A DNA stretch of 20,654 nucleotides from Lachnospiraceae bacterium (GTDB lineage Bacteria > Bacillota > Clostridia > Lachnospirales > Lachnospiraceae). Position numbers and translations under genes: made by a program. The first letter of the stretch is position 1, and each line of letters starts with the position of its first letter. Below the pieces are notes generated by a model. It was not told where the DNA came from. It saw nothing but the letters and a program-made list of their open reading frames with translations, and made no database searches. Of this stretch, positions 1 to 7,715 are shown in pieces. The stretch covers positions 1 to 20,654 of the forward strand of contig CAAGQC010000006.1 of the NCBI GenBank assembly GCA_900771995.1. Reading direction: 5' to 3'.

Positions 1-244
1 CTTTGGAAGAGATAAGTTTACGGGCTACGTTATGCGCCAATCATTGATGCCTTAACGGATGACCGACAACATATAAAAATGCGAGGTCGCCGCTATACAG
101 CCCCGCCACTCACCTCCACGTGTTCTGTAGTGTGTCAGACTTATAAGTTGATAATAGCAGAAGGAATATAAATTAGATAGCGAAGGTTTGCCAACTGGTT
201 TCATAACCTCATTGGTGCCTTTCGCAGAAAGGCGGACTATAAAA
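1..244. other. Leading non-coding stretch
   Basis: I recognise no gene, RNA or repeat here. Short frames exist on both strands but none has a ribosome binding site with a plausible product. A minus-strand frame reading through here into the first gene is treated as a shadow. The stretch could be the tail of something truncated at the window edge. Confidence 0.4.
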
Positions 245-1054
245 ATGAAGATTGCGCGTGAAAATATAGAAAACAGAATAGAGGAAATCAATAAGGAATT
301 AGATAAAATAAGAAAAATGGAGAAAAAATTTCCACAAGGGGAGTTGCAATGCTTCAAAAACGAAAATCGATACAAGTGGAAAGTAAAAGAGGAGAAGGGG
401 ATACACTATCTTCCGAAAACCCAAAGAAATCAGGCAGAAATACTGGCATTGAAGAAATATTATGAGTACAGAAAAAAAGAGTTGGAGAGCGAAGCGGCTG
501 GATGGGAAGCCTATTTAAGAAAAACAGACAAGATTAAAATAAATTCTGAGCAGCTATTAAATCATCCGGAGTATGGAAAGTTGCTGGCTAAGAATTTCAG
601 ACCTTTAGATAAAGAACTTCAATACTGGCAGGAAGAACCCTATGAAAAATGTACGAAACACCCGGAAAATCTGCTGGTACAGGGAACACATGGCAAGATG
701 CTGCGGTCTAAATCAGAAGCGATTATTGACAGATTGTTGTATCAAAATAAGATACCATTTCATTATGAAGAGAAACTGGTTCTGGATGGAATGATTTTAT
801 ATCCGGATTTTGTGATACGACATCCTTTTACAGGACAATATTTCTACTGGGAGCATTTTGGGATGATGGATAATCCGGATTATTGCAATCATGCCTGTGA
901 CAAAATAAAACGCTATTGTCAGCATGGTATCATCCCTTCTGTAAACCTTATCCTTACATATGAAACAAAGCAGTATCCTCTGAGTGCGGATAGAGTAGAA
1001 ATAATCTTGCAGGAATATTTTGGTTGTAGCAGAGGGGATGCCGTGGTAGGATAA
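245..1054 (+). CDS. PD-(D/E)XK nuclease-like protein of unknown role
   Basis: The predicted protein has 269 residues. The ATG at 245 is chosen over an in-frame ATG at 188 because AAAGGCGG sits about 12 bases before it. Residues 1-90 are rich in Lys and Glu and look helical or coiled-coil. The C-terminal half carries a spaced acidic set resembling a PD-(D/E)XK fold: SEAII (Glu158), YPDF (Asp188), WEHF (Glu203) and a DKIKRY helix (Lys220/222), followed by a strand of type NLILTYE. The third motif reads E-H-F instead of the usual E-x-K, so the catalytic Lys may be displaced or absent. I do not recognise a named family. It has no methyltransferase or specificity neighbour, so a restriction role is not supported. 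The nuclease call is inferred from motif spacing only. Confidence 0.7.
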   Translation: MKIARENIENRIEEINKELDKIRKMEKKFPQGELQCFKNENRYKWKVKEEKGIHYLPKTQRNQAEILALKKYYEYRKKELESEAAGWEAYLRKTDKIKINSEQLLNHPEYGKLLAKNFRPLDKELQYWQEEPYEKCTKHPENLLVQGTHGKMLRSKSEAIIDRLLYQNKIPFHYEEKLVLDGMILYPDFVIRHPFTGQYFYWEHFGMMDNPDYCNHACDKIKRYCQHGIIPSVNLILTYETKQYPLSADRVEIILQEYFGCSRGDAVVG

Positions 1055-1095
1055 AGTCATATCAGCAATAATAAGATAAGGGGGATATGTGAAAG

Positions 1096-1395
1096 ATGAA
1101 ACACCTGATCATCGTAAAGTTTAAAGAAAACGTATGGAACCGGGAGGATGCGGCGAGCAGGGAGATGCTGGCGGATATCCGGAAGATCTTCGACCGGACG
1201 AAGCAGATCGAAGGTGTTCATACAGTGAATATTTATGAAAATGTGACACCCAGACCGAACCGGCACGATCTGATGATCGAGATGGAAATGGAGCCGGAGA
1301 CACTGCCTGTGTACGATGCTTCCGAGGCGCATCAGGAATGGAAGGCGAAGTACGGGACATATATCCAGACTAAGACCATCTTTGATTACGAATAA
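1096..1395 (+). CDS. Dabb (stress-responsive A/B barrel) family protein
   Basis: The protein has 99 residues, the normal length for a single Dabb domain. It opens with a beta strand of type HLIIVKFK. A helix follows, then a second strand with the usual charged 'DLMIEMEME' pattern, then the 'YDASEAHQEW' segment that matches the Y-x-x-H-P-x-H-like region of the family. It ends in a final strand. These proteins form dimeric alpha/beta barrels and their biochemical role in Firmicutes is mostly unknown. A GGGGGAT-type Shine-Dalgarno region lies about 10 bases before the ATG. It starts about 40 bases after the previous gene in the same direction and may be co-transcribed with it, but nothing links their functions. 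Confidence 0.85.
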   Translation: MKHLIIVKFKENVWNREDAASREMLADIRKIFDRTKQIEGVHTVNIYENVTPRPNRHDLMIEMEMEPETLPVYDASEAHQEWKAKYGTYIQTKTIFDYE

Positions 1396-1471
1396 AACTT
1401 GTATTGCGTCAGAACTTGCCACGATTGTAAGTCAGATCAATTAGCAGATGACAGAGGAGCAGGAGGCAGTC

Positions 1472-1984
1472 ATGGAAGATTTCGATATCAGGGAAGCGTC
1501 GCCGGAGGATGCGGAGAAGCTTATCGCATTTCTGACAAAAGCAGGCGGAGAAACGGATTACCTGTCTTTTGGAAAAGAAGGCCTTCCCATTTCGGTGGAA
1601 GCGGAAAAGAAGCTTATACAGAACATAAAAGAGGGGGAACATTCGGTTCTCTATCTGGCGTGGAACGGGGAAGAAATCATTGGAGATGCCAGTCTGAGCG
1701 GATTCCCCAGGAGGATGAGCCACCGCGCCGAATTTGGTATCTCTGTGGCAAAGCTGGAATGGGGGAAGGGCATTGGCAGTGCTCTGCTGCAAAAGATCAT
1801 CGAATATGCAAAAGAACATATGATAGAACTGATCAATCTGGAAGTCCGAAGTGATAACCGGCGGGCCATCCAGCTGTATGAAAGGTTCGGATTCCGGAAA
1901 ATCGGAACCTCACCGGCGTACTTTAAGATTGACGGAGAATACTATGATTTCAATCTGATGGTACTGGATTTGAGAAAACAATAA
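1472..1984 (+). CDS. GNAT family N-acetyltransferase
   Basis: The protein has 170 residues. The ATG at 1472 is preferred to the in-frame ATG at 1448 because AGGAGG lies about six bases before it. The fold order is visible: N-terminal strand and helix with 'IREASPEDAEKLIAFL', a central strand pair, and the acetyl-CoA pyrophosphate loop 'EWGKGIGSALL' at about residues 95-105. The 'NRRAIQLYERFGF' motif near residue 130 is typical of RimI/RimL-like and small-molecule N-acetyltransferases. It would transfer acetyl from acetyl-CoA to an amine. The substrate cannot be read from sequence. It is a cytosolic single-domain enzyme without obvious operon partners. Confidence 0.93.
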   Translation: MEDFDIREASPEDAEKLIAFLTKAGGETDYLSFGKEGLPISVEAEKKLIQNIKEGEHSVLYLAWNGEEIIGDASLSGFPRRMSHRAEFGISVAKLEWGKGIGSALLQKIIEYAKEHMIELINLEVRSDNRRAIQLYERFGFRKIGTSPAYFKIDGEYYDFNLMVLDLRKQ

Positions 1985-2065
1985 CAGAGGGAAGAGTATC
2001 ACCATCACCATCGAAGGGTGGAAGATTAGCGCTGTAAAACTCAGTATGATCGTGATGCATAGAAA

Positions 2066-2425
2066 TTGACAAAAACACGGAGAGGTACAAAGAAACACGA
2101 CGAAGTACAAAGAAACACGGAGAAGTACAAAGAAATACAGAGGAATACAAAGAAACACAGAGAAGTACAAAGAAACATGGAGAAATACAAAGAAACATGG
2201 AGAAATACAAAGAAACACAGAGGAATAAAAGAAACATGGAGAAGTATCAAGAAGCATAGAGAAGTACCAAGAAGCATAGAGAAGTACCAAGAAGCATAGA
2301 GAAGTACCAAGGAACACAGAGAAGTACAAAGAAACATGAAGAAATACAAAGAAACATAGAGAAATACAAAAGAAACATAGAGAAATACAAAAGAAACACA
2401 GAAAATGCAAGGAAATAAAAAGAAA
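2066..2425. repeat. Purine-rich 20-bp tandem repeat array, about 17 imperfect copies
   Basis: The array fills the intergenic gap between the GNAT and Nudix genes. The consensus is close to GAAGTACAAAGAAACACAGA. Copies are exactly 20 bp apart except for a one-base loss near 2227 and one-base gains near 2370 and 2391. One strand is almost all A, G and C with very few T. There are no spacers, so it is not a CRISPR array. The period is not a multiple of three but equals about two helical turns, so the short A-tracts recur on the same face of the helix. The last degenerate copy runs into the AAAGGAG that serves as the Nudix ribosome binding site. The minus strand is free of stop codons over much of the array, which creates long, spurious hydrophobic frames. 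Confidence 0.93.
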
Positions 2426-2445
2426 CACAAAGGAGCCGCAACACC

Positions 2446-3003
2446 ATGGAAATATTTGACATCGTAGATGAAAAAGGCATCCCCACAGGGGAGACCGTAG
2501 AACGCACGGAAGCGCACGAAAAGGGCATCCGCCATAGAACCGCCCATATCTGGATCGTGAGGGAACAGGACGGAAAAGCACAGCTGTTATTGCAGAAGCG
2601 CTCCGCAGAGAAAGACAGTTTTCCGGGGCGGTTCGATACTTCTTCCGCCGGACATATTCAGGCGGGGGACGAGCCGGAGGAATCTGCAGTCCGGGAACTT
2701 CACGAAGAACTGGGAATCCAGGCATCCCAAGAAGACCTGCAATTTGCCGGATGCTTCGACATTCAATACGAAAAGGAATTTCATGGGAAAATGTTCCGGG
2801 ACAATGAAGTAGCCTTCGTCTACATGTACACCAGACCGGTAGAGGCAGAAAAGCTTACCCTGCAAAAAGAGGAAGTAGAGAGCGTGGAGTGGTTCGACAT
2901 GGAGGAACTGGATGCCGCATTGCAGCCGCCCAGAGACCGGAAATTCTGCGTCCCCATGGAGGGTTTCCAGAACGCGAAGCAATGGTGGGAGAGCAGAAAA
3001 TAA
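2446..3003 (+). CDS. Nudix hydrolase (YfcD/isopentenyl-diphosphate isomerase-like branch)
   Basis: The protein has 185 residues and a Nudix box at residues 69-91 of form G-x5-D-x7-REL-x-EEL-G-I. The first acidic residue is Asp rather than Glu. The metal-binding REL-x-EE core is intact, so it should cleave a nucleoside diphosphate-linked substrate with Mg2+. The N-terminus 'MEIFDIVDEKGIPTGE' and the 'HRTAHIWIV' strand are characteristic of the YfcD-like group that resembles IPP isomerase. Substrates of that group are poorly defined. AAAGGAG is about ten bases before the ATG. The long repeat array lies directly upstream and would form its leader if transcription begins before it. No convincing promoter was seen between the array and the gene. 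Confidence 0.93.
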   Translation: MEIFDIVDEKGIPTGETVERTEAHEKGIRHRTAHIWIVREQDGKAQLLLQKRSAEKDSFPGRFDTSSAGHIQAGDEPEESAVRELHEELGIQASQEDLQFAGCFDIQYEKEFHGKMFRDNEVAFVYMYTRPVEAEKLTLQKEEVESVEWFDMEELDAALQPPRDRKFCVPMEGFQNAKQWWESRK

Positions 3004-3177
3004 AAGCGGCACGGTACGCATAGGTAGTAAATCCCGAGAAAAGAATCGTCGCGCAGCTGACGAAGACAGAGAAATTCCGGCAGACAGAGGAAAGCCGGGG
3101 ATGTGCAGAAGTCCACAGTAGCAGATAAGCAAAGCATAAGAGTGGAAAATAAAAAGAGGGCATGGAAACAGAAAAAT

Positions 3178-3217
3178 AAGAGCTGTCCGCTCAGTAATGA
3201 GGGACAGCTCTTTGTTG
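3178..3217. terminator. Bidirectional intrinsic terminator
   Basis: AAGAGCTGTCC (3178-3188) pairs with GGACAGCTCTT (3202-3212). A further CTCA/TGAG pairing extends the stem around a GTAA loop. It is followed by CTTTGTTGTTT on the plus strand and, read on the minus strand, by TTATTTTT. It lies between convergent genes and can serve both the Nudix gene and the lipoprotein gene. Confidence 0.88.
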
Positions 3218-3231
3218 TTTCAATTTTGAAA

Positions 3232-4071
3232 TTACTTCACAGTTACGGAAGTGATGTGAGGGTTCACACCTTCGTACCAGTACAGGAAGCCTTCCATATC
3301 GATGGTGTCACCGATCTTTAAGTTCTTTACTGCATTGTAAACATCGGTGGTGTTGTCGCACAGGTAAGACTCAACGGTGAAGGTATAGGTCTGACCGTTC
3401 AGGGATACGTTGAAGTACAGGTCATTACCGTCTTCGCCGGAACCATCCCAGTTGTACAGGAAAGCAACATCGTTGCCTTCAGCATCCTGACCTGCAGCTT
3501 CTACGGTCATGCCCTTAAAAGCTACGAACTGGTTCTGGTAGTTGATCAGGTCGGCGGTACCTAACAGATCGGTTACATCGGTAACGGGAGCGATGTAGCT
3601 GCCGTCTTCGATCTCGAAGGTAGCACCTTCAGCGATCTCTACTTCGCCGGACCACTCGGTCTTATAACCGGTTACTTTGATCTTGGTACCGGGTACCAGC
3701 TTAGCATAGTCCTCTTCGGAACATACGGAATTGTAGATGAAGTAAGCGCCGTCCTGATCCTGGGTGTACAGGGTAGCCTTGTTATCCCACCAGGACTGTT
3801 TTGCCTGAACATAAGCCTCGATCACAACCTCGGAATCGAGATCAGCAGCCATGTACTCATCGTAGGTCATAACACCTTCGGACTTCTCATCGGCAACAGC
3901 CTCAGTAGCAGCTTCGGTAGTAGCAGCTTCTGTTGTAGCAGCAGCCTCGGTAGTAGAAACTTCGGCAGCAGCGGTAGAGTCAGCTGCAGCGTCTGCGTTG
4001 CTGTTTCCGCATGCAGCGAGAGACAGAACGAGAGACAGAGCCATGGTTAATGCAAGTGTCTTCTTTTTCAT
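3232..4071 (-). CDS. Secreted lipoprotein with two probable OB-fold domains
   Basis: The protein has 279 residues. The ATG at 4071 is chosen over an earlier in-frame codon because GGAGG sits seven bases before it. Residues 1-21 are a lipoprotein signal peptide ending in L-A-A-C, with Cys21 as the lipidation site. Residues 22-70 are a low-complexity Ala/Thr/Glu linker, as expected for a stalk through the cell wall. Two similar segments follow, about 80-165 and 175-279. Each has strands and a 'Dx-GAYFIYN ... LVPGTKIKVTG' or 'DLYFNVSLNG ... LKIGDTIDMEGF' pattern, which fits OB-folds of the kind found in extracellular Firmicute proteins. The function is unknown. The gene is monocistronic, with its own promoter and terminator. 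I am confident of the lipoprotein call and moderately confident of the OB-folds. Confidence 0.85.
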   Translation of the reverse strand: MKKKTLALTMALSLVLSLAACGNSNADAAADSTAAAEVSTTEAAATTEAATTEAATEAVADEKSEGVMTYDEYMAADLDSEVVIEAYVQAKQSWWDNKATLYTQDQDGAYFIYNSVCSEEDYAKLVPGTKIKVTGYKTEWSGEVEIAEGATFEIEDGSYIAPVTDVTDLLGTADLINYQNQFVAFKGMTVEAAGQDAEGNDVAFLYNWDGSGEDGNDLYFNVSLNGQTYTFTVESYLCDNTTDVYNAVKNLKIGDTIDMEGFLYWYEGVNPHITSVTVK

Positions 4072-4171
4072 AATAATCCTCCATTCCTGCGCTTTGTGGC
4101 GCATATGGGTCTGTGCAGATACACAGACATCTCCTCAATTTATCCGGTACTTTCAGGCACCGAACAGTTCC

Positions 4172-4199
4172 ATTATACCCAAAACACAAGATAAATCAA
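4172..4199 (-). promoter_or_regulatory. Promoter of the OB-fold lipoprotein gene
   Basis: On the minus strand TTGATT (4199-4194) is followed after 16 bases by a perfect TATAAT (4177-4172). The start site would fall near 4165, leaving a leader of about 95 bases. That leader contains a hairpin of GTCTGTG/CACAGAC (4109-4128) and a GCGC/GCGC hairpin (4089-4102). The -35 box directly abuts the U-tract of the upstream sugar-transport operon's terminator. Confidence 0.65.
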
Positions 4200-4204
4200 G
4201 ATTT

Positions 4205-4263
4205 TTTGCAAAAAGAGCCCCATCCGCAGGAAAATACCATCAGATATTATCTTGCGAATGGGG
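4205..4263 (-). terminator. Intrinsic terminator of the sugar ABC operon
   Basis: In minus-strand RNA, CCCCATTCGCA (4263-4253) pairs with TGCGGATGGGG (4228-4218), with one G-U wobble and a 24-base loop. CTCTTTTTGC follows. The same imperfection is an A-C mismatch in the plus-strand RNA, which supports use in the minus direction. It lies about eight bases beyond the stop codon of the binding-protein gene. Confidence 0.85.
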
Positions 4264-4271
4264 TTGAAAAA

Positions 4272-5867
4272 TTACTTCTTCTTATTCTTTACATATTCCC
4301 GTCCGACATACAACAGGATCAGGATCCAGGTGACTGCCAGGGTGCTTAACAGGATCACGGAAGCCCGGGGCATGGCGCCCAGTTCCTTTTTGCCGAAGGA
4401 GGCGTCACCTCCCTGACCGAGACGGTACAGGCTTTCTACATCGCTGTAGAGCTTTTGAATATAGGCATCATCCACGGTCTCTTTTCTACGGGTGGATTTC
4501 ACCACATTTTCAATCAGCTGCCCGGAGGCATCCCGCAGGGATGCGGAACCGTTGAAAACGGGAGTGACAAAAGTGCTGTCCACATTGTCCAGCAGCAGTT
4601 TGGAAGCTTCGATCTTCACTGCATAATGGGTACTGTTGTCCGCACCGCTTTTGGACAGATAATCCTGATACTCAGCGGAACTCTGTGCCTTGAAGGTCAC
4701 GGGAACGTAGCCTTCTGTCTCGGAATAAGCGATCTGCACGTCGTTGGTCAGCAGATACTGGGCAAACAGCCAGGAGGCCAGTACTTCCTGAGAGTCCGCC
4801 TTGTTGAAGACGCAGACGGAGGGCCCCTGGGAGATCATTTCTGGATGTTCCGGATCAAACTGGGGAATCATCCGCACGGCGGTCTCGAACTGCACCAGAG
4901 AGTCCTCGCTGATATCCGACAGGGGAGCGTCCGTACCCATCCAGGTGGCTCCGGCCGTGGAATCAATGGCGAAAATACATTGTCCGGCGTTCAGGAAATT
5001 CGCAGGATAACCGGAGATCTTGAAGGTGGAAAAGGCACCGCTTTTTACATGGTCGGCGATTCCGTACAGGAGATCCGTGGTGGTATCGTTGAACAGTTCG
5101 ATGGTGCCGTCATCCGTGGAATATCCCGCACCTTTTTGTTTCAACATCTGGATCATCATATTATCGGTGGACTTGTAGATAAACGGGATCAGCACATTCT
5201 GCCCGTTGACCACATAGGTGCCGTCCGCATTCTGGGCGGTGGCAGCCTCGGAGACCTCCCAGATGAAATCCCAGGTCAGCACATCCGGCAGAGCGAAGCC
5301 TAGATTTTCCACATAAGTCTTGTTTACATAACAGGCCTCGGTGGAACGCATGTAGGGCACGGCATAGTAGTGACCGTCGATGGAGCATTCGTTCAAAAAC
5401 TGAGGAATGACTTCCTCCCGGGTAGGACCGTCGTAGGCAAGTTCGCTGCCGTCCAGACCGTATTTTTCATCGGCAAACAGGTCATCCAGAGGGACTACGG
5501 TGTTCTGCCCGGTGAGGTAGGTGGCAATATGATCCGGGTAGGTGATGCAGACATTAGGTGTCGTATTGGTGGAAATATTGGTAATGACATCGTTGTAAAT
5601 TTTGCCGTAATCCGTATACAGGTTCAGGTTCACCGTGATATTGGGATACAAGGCTTCAAAATTTGCAATAGCCTTTTTGTAGATTTCCGTCTGGGTCTTG
5701 TTGGTATCGTTTTTCGCCCAGAAGGTGATCTCATAGTTCCGGGAAGTATCGAACGCTTCCGGAACAGTGAATTCCGGCAGACCTTTGGAACCGTGGCAGC
5801 CGGTCAGGGACAGGGACAGAGCGCCCACGGCACACAACAATGCCAGTTTTTTGCTGAATCGACTCAT
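4272..5867 (-). CDS. Sugar ABC transporter substrate-binding lipoprotein with C-terminal membrane anchor
   Basis: The protein has 531 residues. An N-terminal lipoprotein signal ends L-T-G-C with Cys24 as the lipid site. Residues 45-480 follow the family 1 extracellular solute-binding fold: 'ITFWAKNDTN' strand, 'IANFEALYPNITV', 'VVPLDDLF', 'IDGHYYAVPYM', and 'ASWLFAQYLLT'. It should capture a carbohydrate, probably an oligo-alpha-glucoside given the divergent GH13 gene, and deliver it to the two permeases. Unusually, about residues 502-522 form a clear transmembrane helix followed by basic residues (REYVKNKKK), so the protein appears anchored at both ends. The start codon overlaps the permease stop (ATGA). 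It is the last gene of the unit, although binding proteins usually come first. The substrate is inferred, not seen. Confidence 0.93.
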   Translation of the reverse strand: MSRFSKKLALLCAVGALSLSLTGCHGSKGLPEFTVPEAFDTSRNYEITFWAKNDTNKTQTEIYKKAIANFEALYPNITVNLNLYTDYGKIYNDVITNISTNTTPNVCITYPDHIATYLTGQNTVVPLDDLFADEKYGLDGSELAYDGPTREEVIPQFLNECSIDGHYYAVPYMRSTEACYVNKTYVENLGFALPDVLTWDFIWEVSEAATAQNADGTYVVNGQNVLIPFIYKSTDNMMIQMLKQKGAGYSTDDGTIELFNDTTTDLLYGIADHVKSGAFSTFKISGYPANFLNAGQCIFAIDSTAGATWMGTDAPLSDISEDSLVQFETAVRMIPQFDPEHPEMISQGPSVCVFNKADSQEVLASWLFAQYLLTNDVQIAYSETEGYVPVTFKAQSSAEYQDYLSKSGADNSTHYAVKIEASKLLLDNVDSTFVTPVFNGSASLRDASGQLIENVVKSTRRKETVDDAYIQKLYSDVESLYRLGQGGDASFGKKELGAMPRASVILLSTLAVTWILILLYVGREYVKNKKK

Positions 5868-6742
5868 CCTTTGGTACCTCCTCTGGCAACGCCTGCCATG
5901 ACTTTTTTACGGAATACGAGGAACAATACCACCAGAGGAACAGAGATCACGACCACTGCAGCCATCATGGCGGGAATGTTTTCCCGGCCGAAACCGTTCT
6001 CGCGGATCTCCTGGATGCCGTTGGACACCAGATAGTAATTCGGATCATCGGTGATCAGTCTGGGCCACACATAGGAGTTCCAGCATTCAATGACTTTCAG
6101 GATCACAATGGTGATCAACGTTGGTTTACAGATTGGTACCATGACCCTGCGCAGATACCGCAGATCGGAAGTCCCGTCCACCTTGGCGGCATAATACAGC
6201 TCATCCGGAATCTGTGCGAAATTCTCCCGCAGCAGATAGATGTAAAATACGCTGGTCACGGAAGGCAGGATCAGACCGGTGAAGGTATTGCGCAGATCCA
6301 GATTCGTGATGGTGGTGAAATTCGTAATGACTACCAGCTCGTTAGGAATCATCATCAGGGACAAAAATAAGGTAAAGATCAGATCTTTTCCGGCAAAATT
6401 CAGTCTTGCAAAGGCAAAGGCTGCCAGAGTGATGACCACCAGCATGATGGAGGTGGTGACCACGGTGAAGAACAAAGTGTTCCACAGGTATCTGCCCAGA
6501 GAAACGGTGGTAAAGGCATCCACGTAGTTCTGCAGGGTGGGAGAGAGGGTAAAAAACTTCGGAATGTATTCCGCGTTGTAGGAACCATAGCTTTTTACGG
6601 AGGTCAGTACCATCCAGTAAAAAGGAAACAGCACGATCAGTGCCCACAGACACAGGAAAAAGTAGACGACGACATTTCGGATATTGCCGCGGATCCGGGT
6701 GCATTTTTCAATTTTTTCATAATCAGATATCACATCAGACAT
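5864..6742 (-). CDS. Carbohydrate ABC transporter permease, MalG/UgpE type
   Basis: The protein has 292 residues. An N-terminal membrane helix at about 25-47 ends in the FPFYWM motif that marks MalG-type permeases. Further helices lie near 85-112, 122-140, 152-171 and 260-282. The cytoplasmic EAA loop at 181-207 reads ELYYAAKVDG...VMVPICKP and would dock on the ATPase. It forms the translocation channel with the MalF-type partner encoded just upstream. The stop overlaps the binding-protein start by four bases, implying translational coupling. A good Shine-Dalgarno (AAAGGAGG) precedes the ATG. Length and motifs are normal for the family. Confidence 0.95.
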   Translation of the reverse strand: MSDVISDYEKIEKCTRIRGNIRNVVVYFFLCLWALIVLFPFYWMVLTSVKSYGSYNAEYIPKFFTLSPTLQNYVDAFTTVSLGRYLWNTLFFTVVTTSIMLVVITLAAFAFARLNFAGKDLIFTLFLSLMMIPNELVVITNFTTITNLDLRNTFTGLILPSVTSVFYIYLLRENFAQIPDELYYAAKVDGTSDLRYLRRVMVPICKPTLITIVILKVIECWNSYVWPRLITDDPNYYLVSNGIQEIRENGFGRENIPAMMAAVVVISVPLVVLFLVFRKKVMAGVARGGTKG

Positions 6743-6759
6743 CGCAAAGACCTCCTTTC

Positions 6760-7653
6760 CTATACATAATGGACATGCTTTTTGCTGACCAGCAGATTGA
6801 TGCAGGTGATAGTCAGGACGATGGCGAACAGCAGGATCGCCGCTGCGGAAGCATAGGAAGGATATCCGCCGCTGTCACCATAGAGCATGTCGTAGACGTA
6901 GCCGACGATGGTATTCATCTCTGCGGCATTTAAGTTTGTTCCGAAGAGCGCCACAGCATCACTGTAGGCCTTGAATGCACCGATAAAGCCGGTGATGATC
7001 AGGTAGAAGACCATGGGGGAGATCATGGGCAGAGTGATCTTCGTGAACATCCGGAAACGGGAAGTGCCGTCCACTCTTGCCGCATTGTAATACATGGGAT
7101 TCACACTGGCCAGAGCACTGGTCAGGATCAGGATCTTAAAAGGCATAACGATCCAGATGGTGTAAAAGCACAGCACGAACATTTTCGCCCAGTAGGGTCC
7201 GTCGATGAAATCCACGGAACTGCCTCCGAAAAACTGGATCAGCAGATTGATCAGACCGTCGGAGTAGGGGGTCTTCTTGAACAGGATCATGAAGACCAGA
7301 CCGACCGCCAGCGTATTGGTTACGTAGGGCAGGAAAAATATGGTCTGGAACAGATCCCGCAGCGGTTTGATGGAGCTTAAGGCAGCGGAGATCAGAAGTG
7401 CCAGTCCGGTGGAGACCGGAACGGTGATAATGACCAGAATGAAGGTATTTTTCAGTGCCTGTAAAAAGTACGGATCGTGGAGTACATAGGAGTAATTGTA
7501 CATGCCTACGCTGTAAAAGGTCTGGGATGCGGAATTGTAACCCTCTTCAAAGGAGTACACGAATACGTCGATAAGAGGATAGATCATAAAAGCACCCAGA
7601 AACAGGAATGCCGGCAATAGATAGAGCCAGGCTTTCAGATTTTGTTTTTCCAT
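6760..7653 (-). CDS. Carbohydrate ABC transporter permease, MalF/UgpA type
   Basis: The protein has 297 residues from the ATG at 7653, which has GAGG eight bases upstream. A longer in-frame reading would begin at a TTG at 7701 without a ribosome binding site. The first helix (about 9-34, LYLLPAFLFLGAFMIYPLIDVF) is typical of UgpA/MsmF permeases. Other helices lie near 70-95, 108-124, 158-180 and the C-terminus. The EAA loop at 187-211 reads MYYNAARVDG...TLPMISP. It pairs with the MalG-type permease to form the membrane channel. It lies 62 bases after the ATPase gene and 17 bases before the next permease gene. Confidence 0.95.
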   Translation of the reverse strand: MEKQNLKAWLYLLPAFLFLGAFMIYPLIDVFVYSFEEGYNSASQTFYSVGMYNYSYVLHDPYFLQALKNTFILVIITVPVSTGLALLISAALSSIKPLRDLFQTIFFLPYVTNTLAVGLVFMILFKKTPYSDGLINLLIQFFGGSSVDFIDGPYWAKMFVLCFYTIWIVMPFKILILTSALASVNPMYYNAARVDGTSRFRMFTKITLPMISPMVFYLIITGFIGAFKAYSDAVALFGTNLNAAEMNTIVGYVYDMLYGDSGGYPSYASAAAILLFAIVLTITCINLLVSKKHVHYV

Positions 7654-7715
7654 AAGAAACCTCAATTCTTTCTGCAGCCCATGAATACCGCCGGACTGCA
7701 AAATCGGATAAAATA

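Noticed and set aside
2066..2299. Plus-strand 77-residue Lys/Arg-rich frame in the repeat array
   Set aside because: No ribosome binding site, and the product is only the translated repeat with a one-base indel breaking periodicity.
2066..2425. CRISPR array
   Set aside because: Repeats are directly tandem with no unique spacers and no cas genes nearby.
1910..2725. Long minus-strand open frames rich in Phe, Leu, Cys and Ser across the repeat array
   Set aside because: They arise because the 20-bp repeat lacks stop codons on that strand. They read antisense into the GNAT and Nudix genes, have no ribosome binding site and only low-complexity sequence.
4068..4130. 20-codon upstream frame whose stop overlaps the lipoprotein start (ATGA)
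   Set aside because: Its GAGGAG touches the ATG directly, leaving no spacing for a ribosome. The overlap may be chance, and the lipoprotein has its own good GGAGG.
4455..5303. 282-residue plus-strand frame opposite the binding-protein gene
   Set aside because: Antisense shadow of a clear solute-binding protein. Composition is atypical and no start signal is present.
5370..6035. 221-residue plus-strand frame opposite the binding-protein and permease genes
   Set aside because: Antisense shadow of two well-supported genes.
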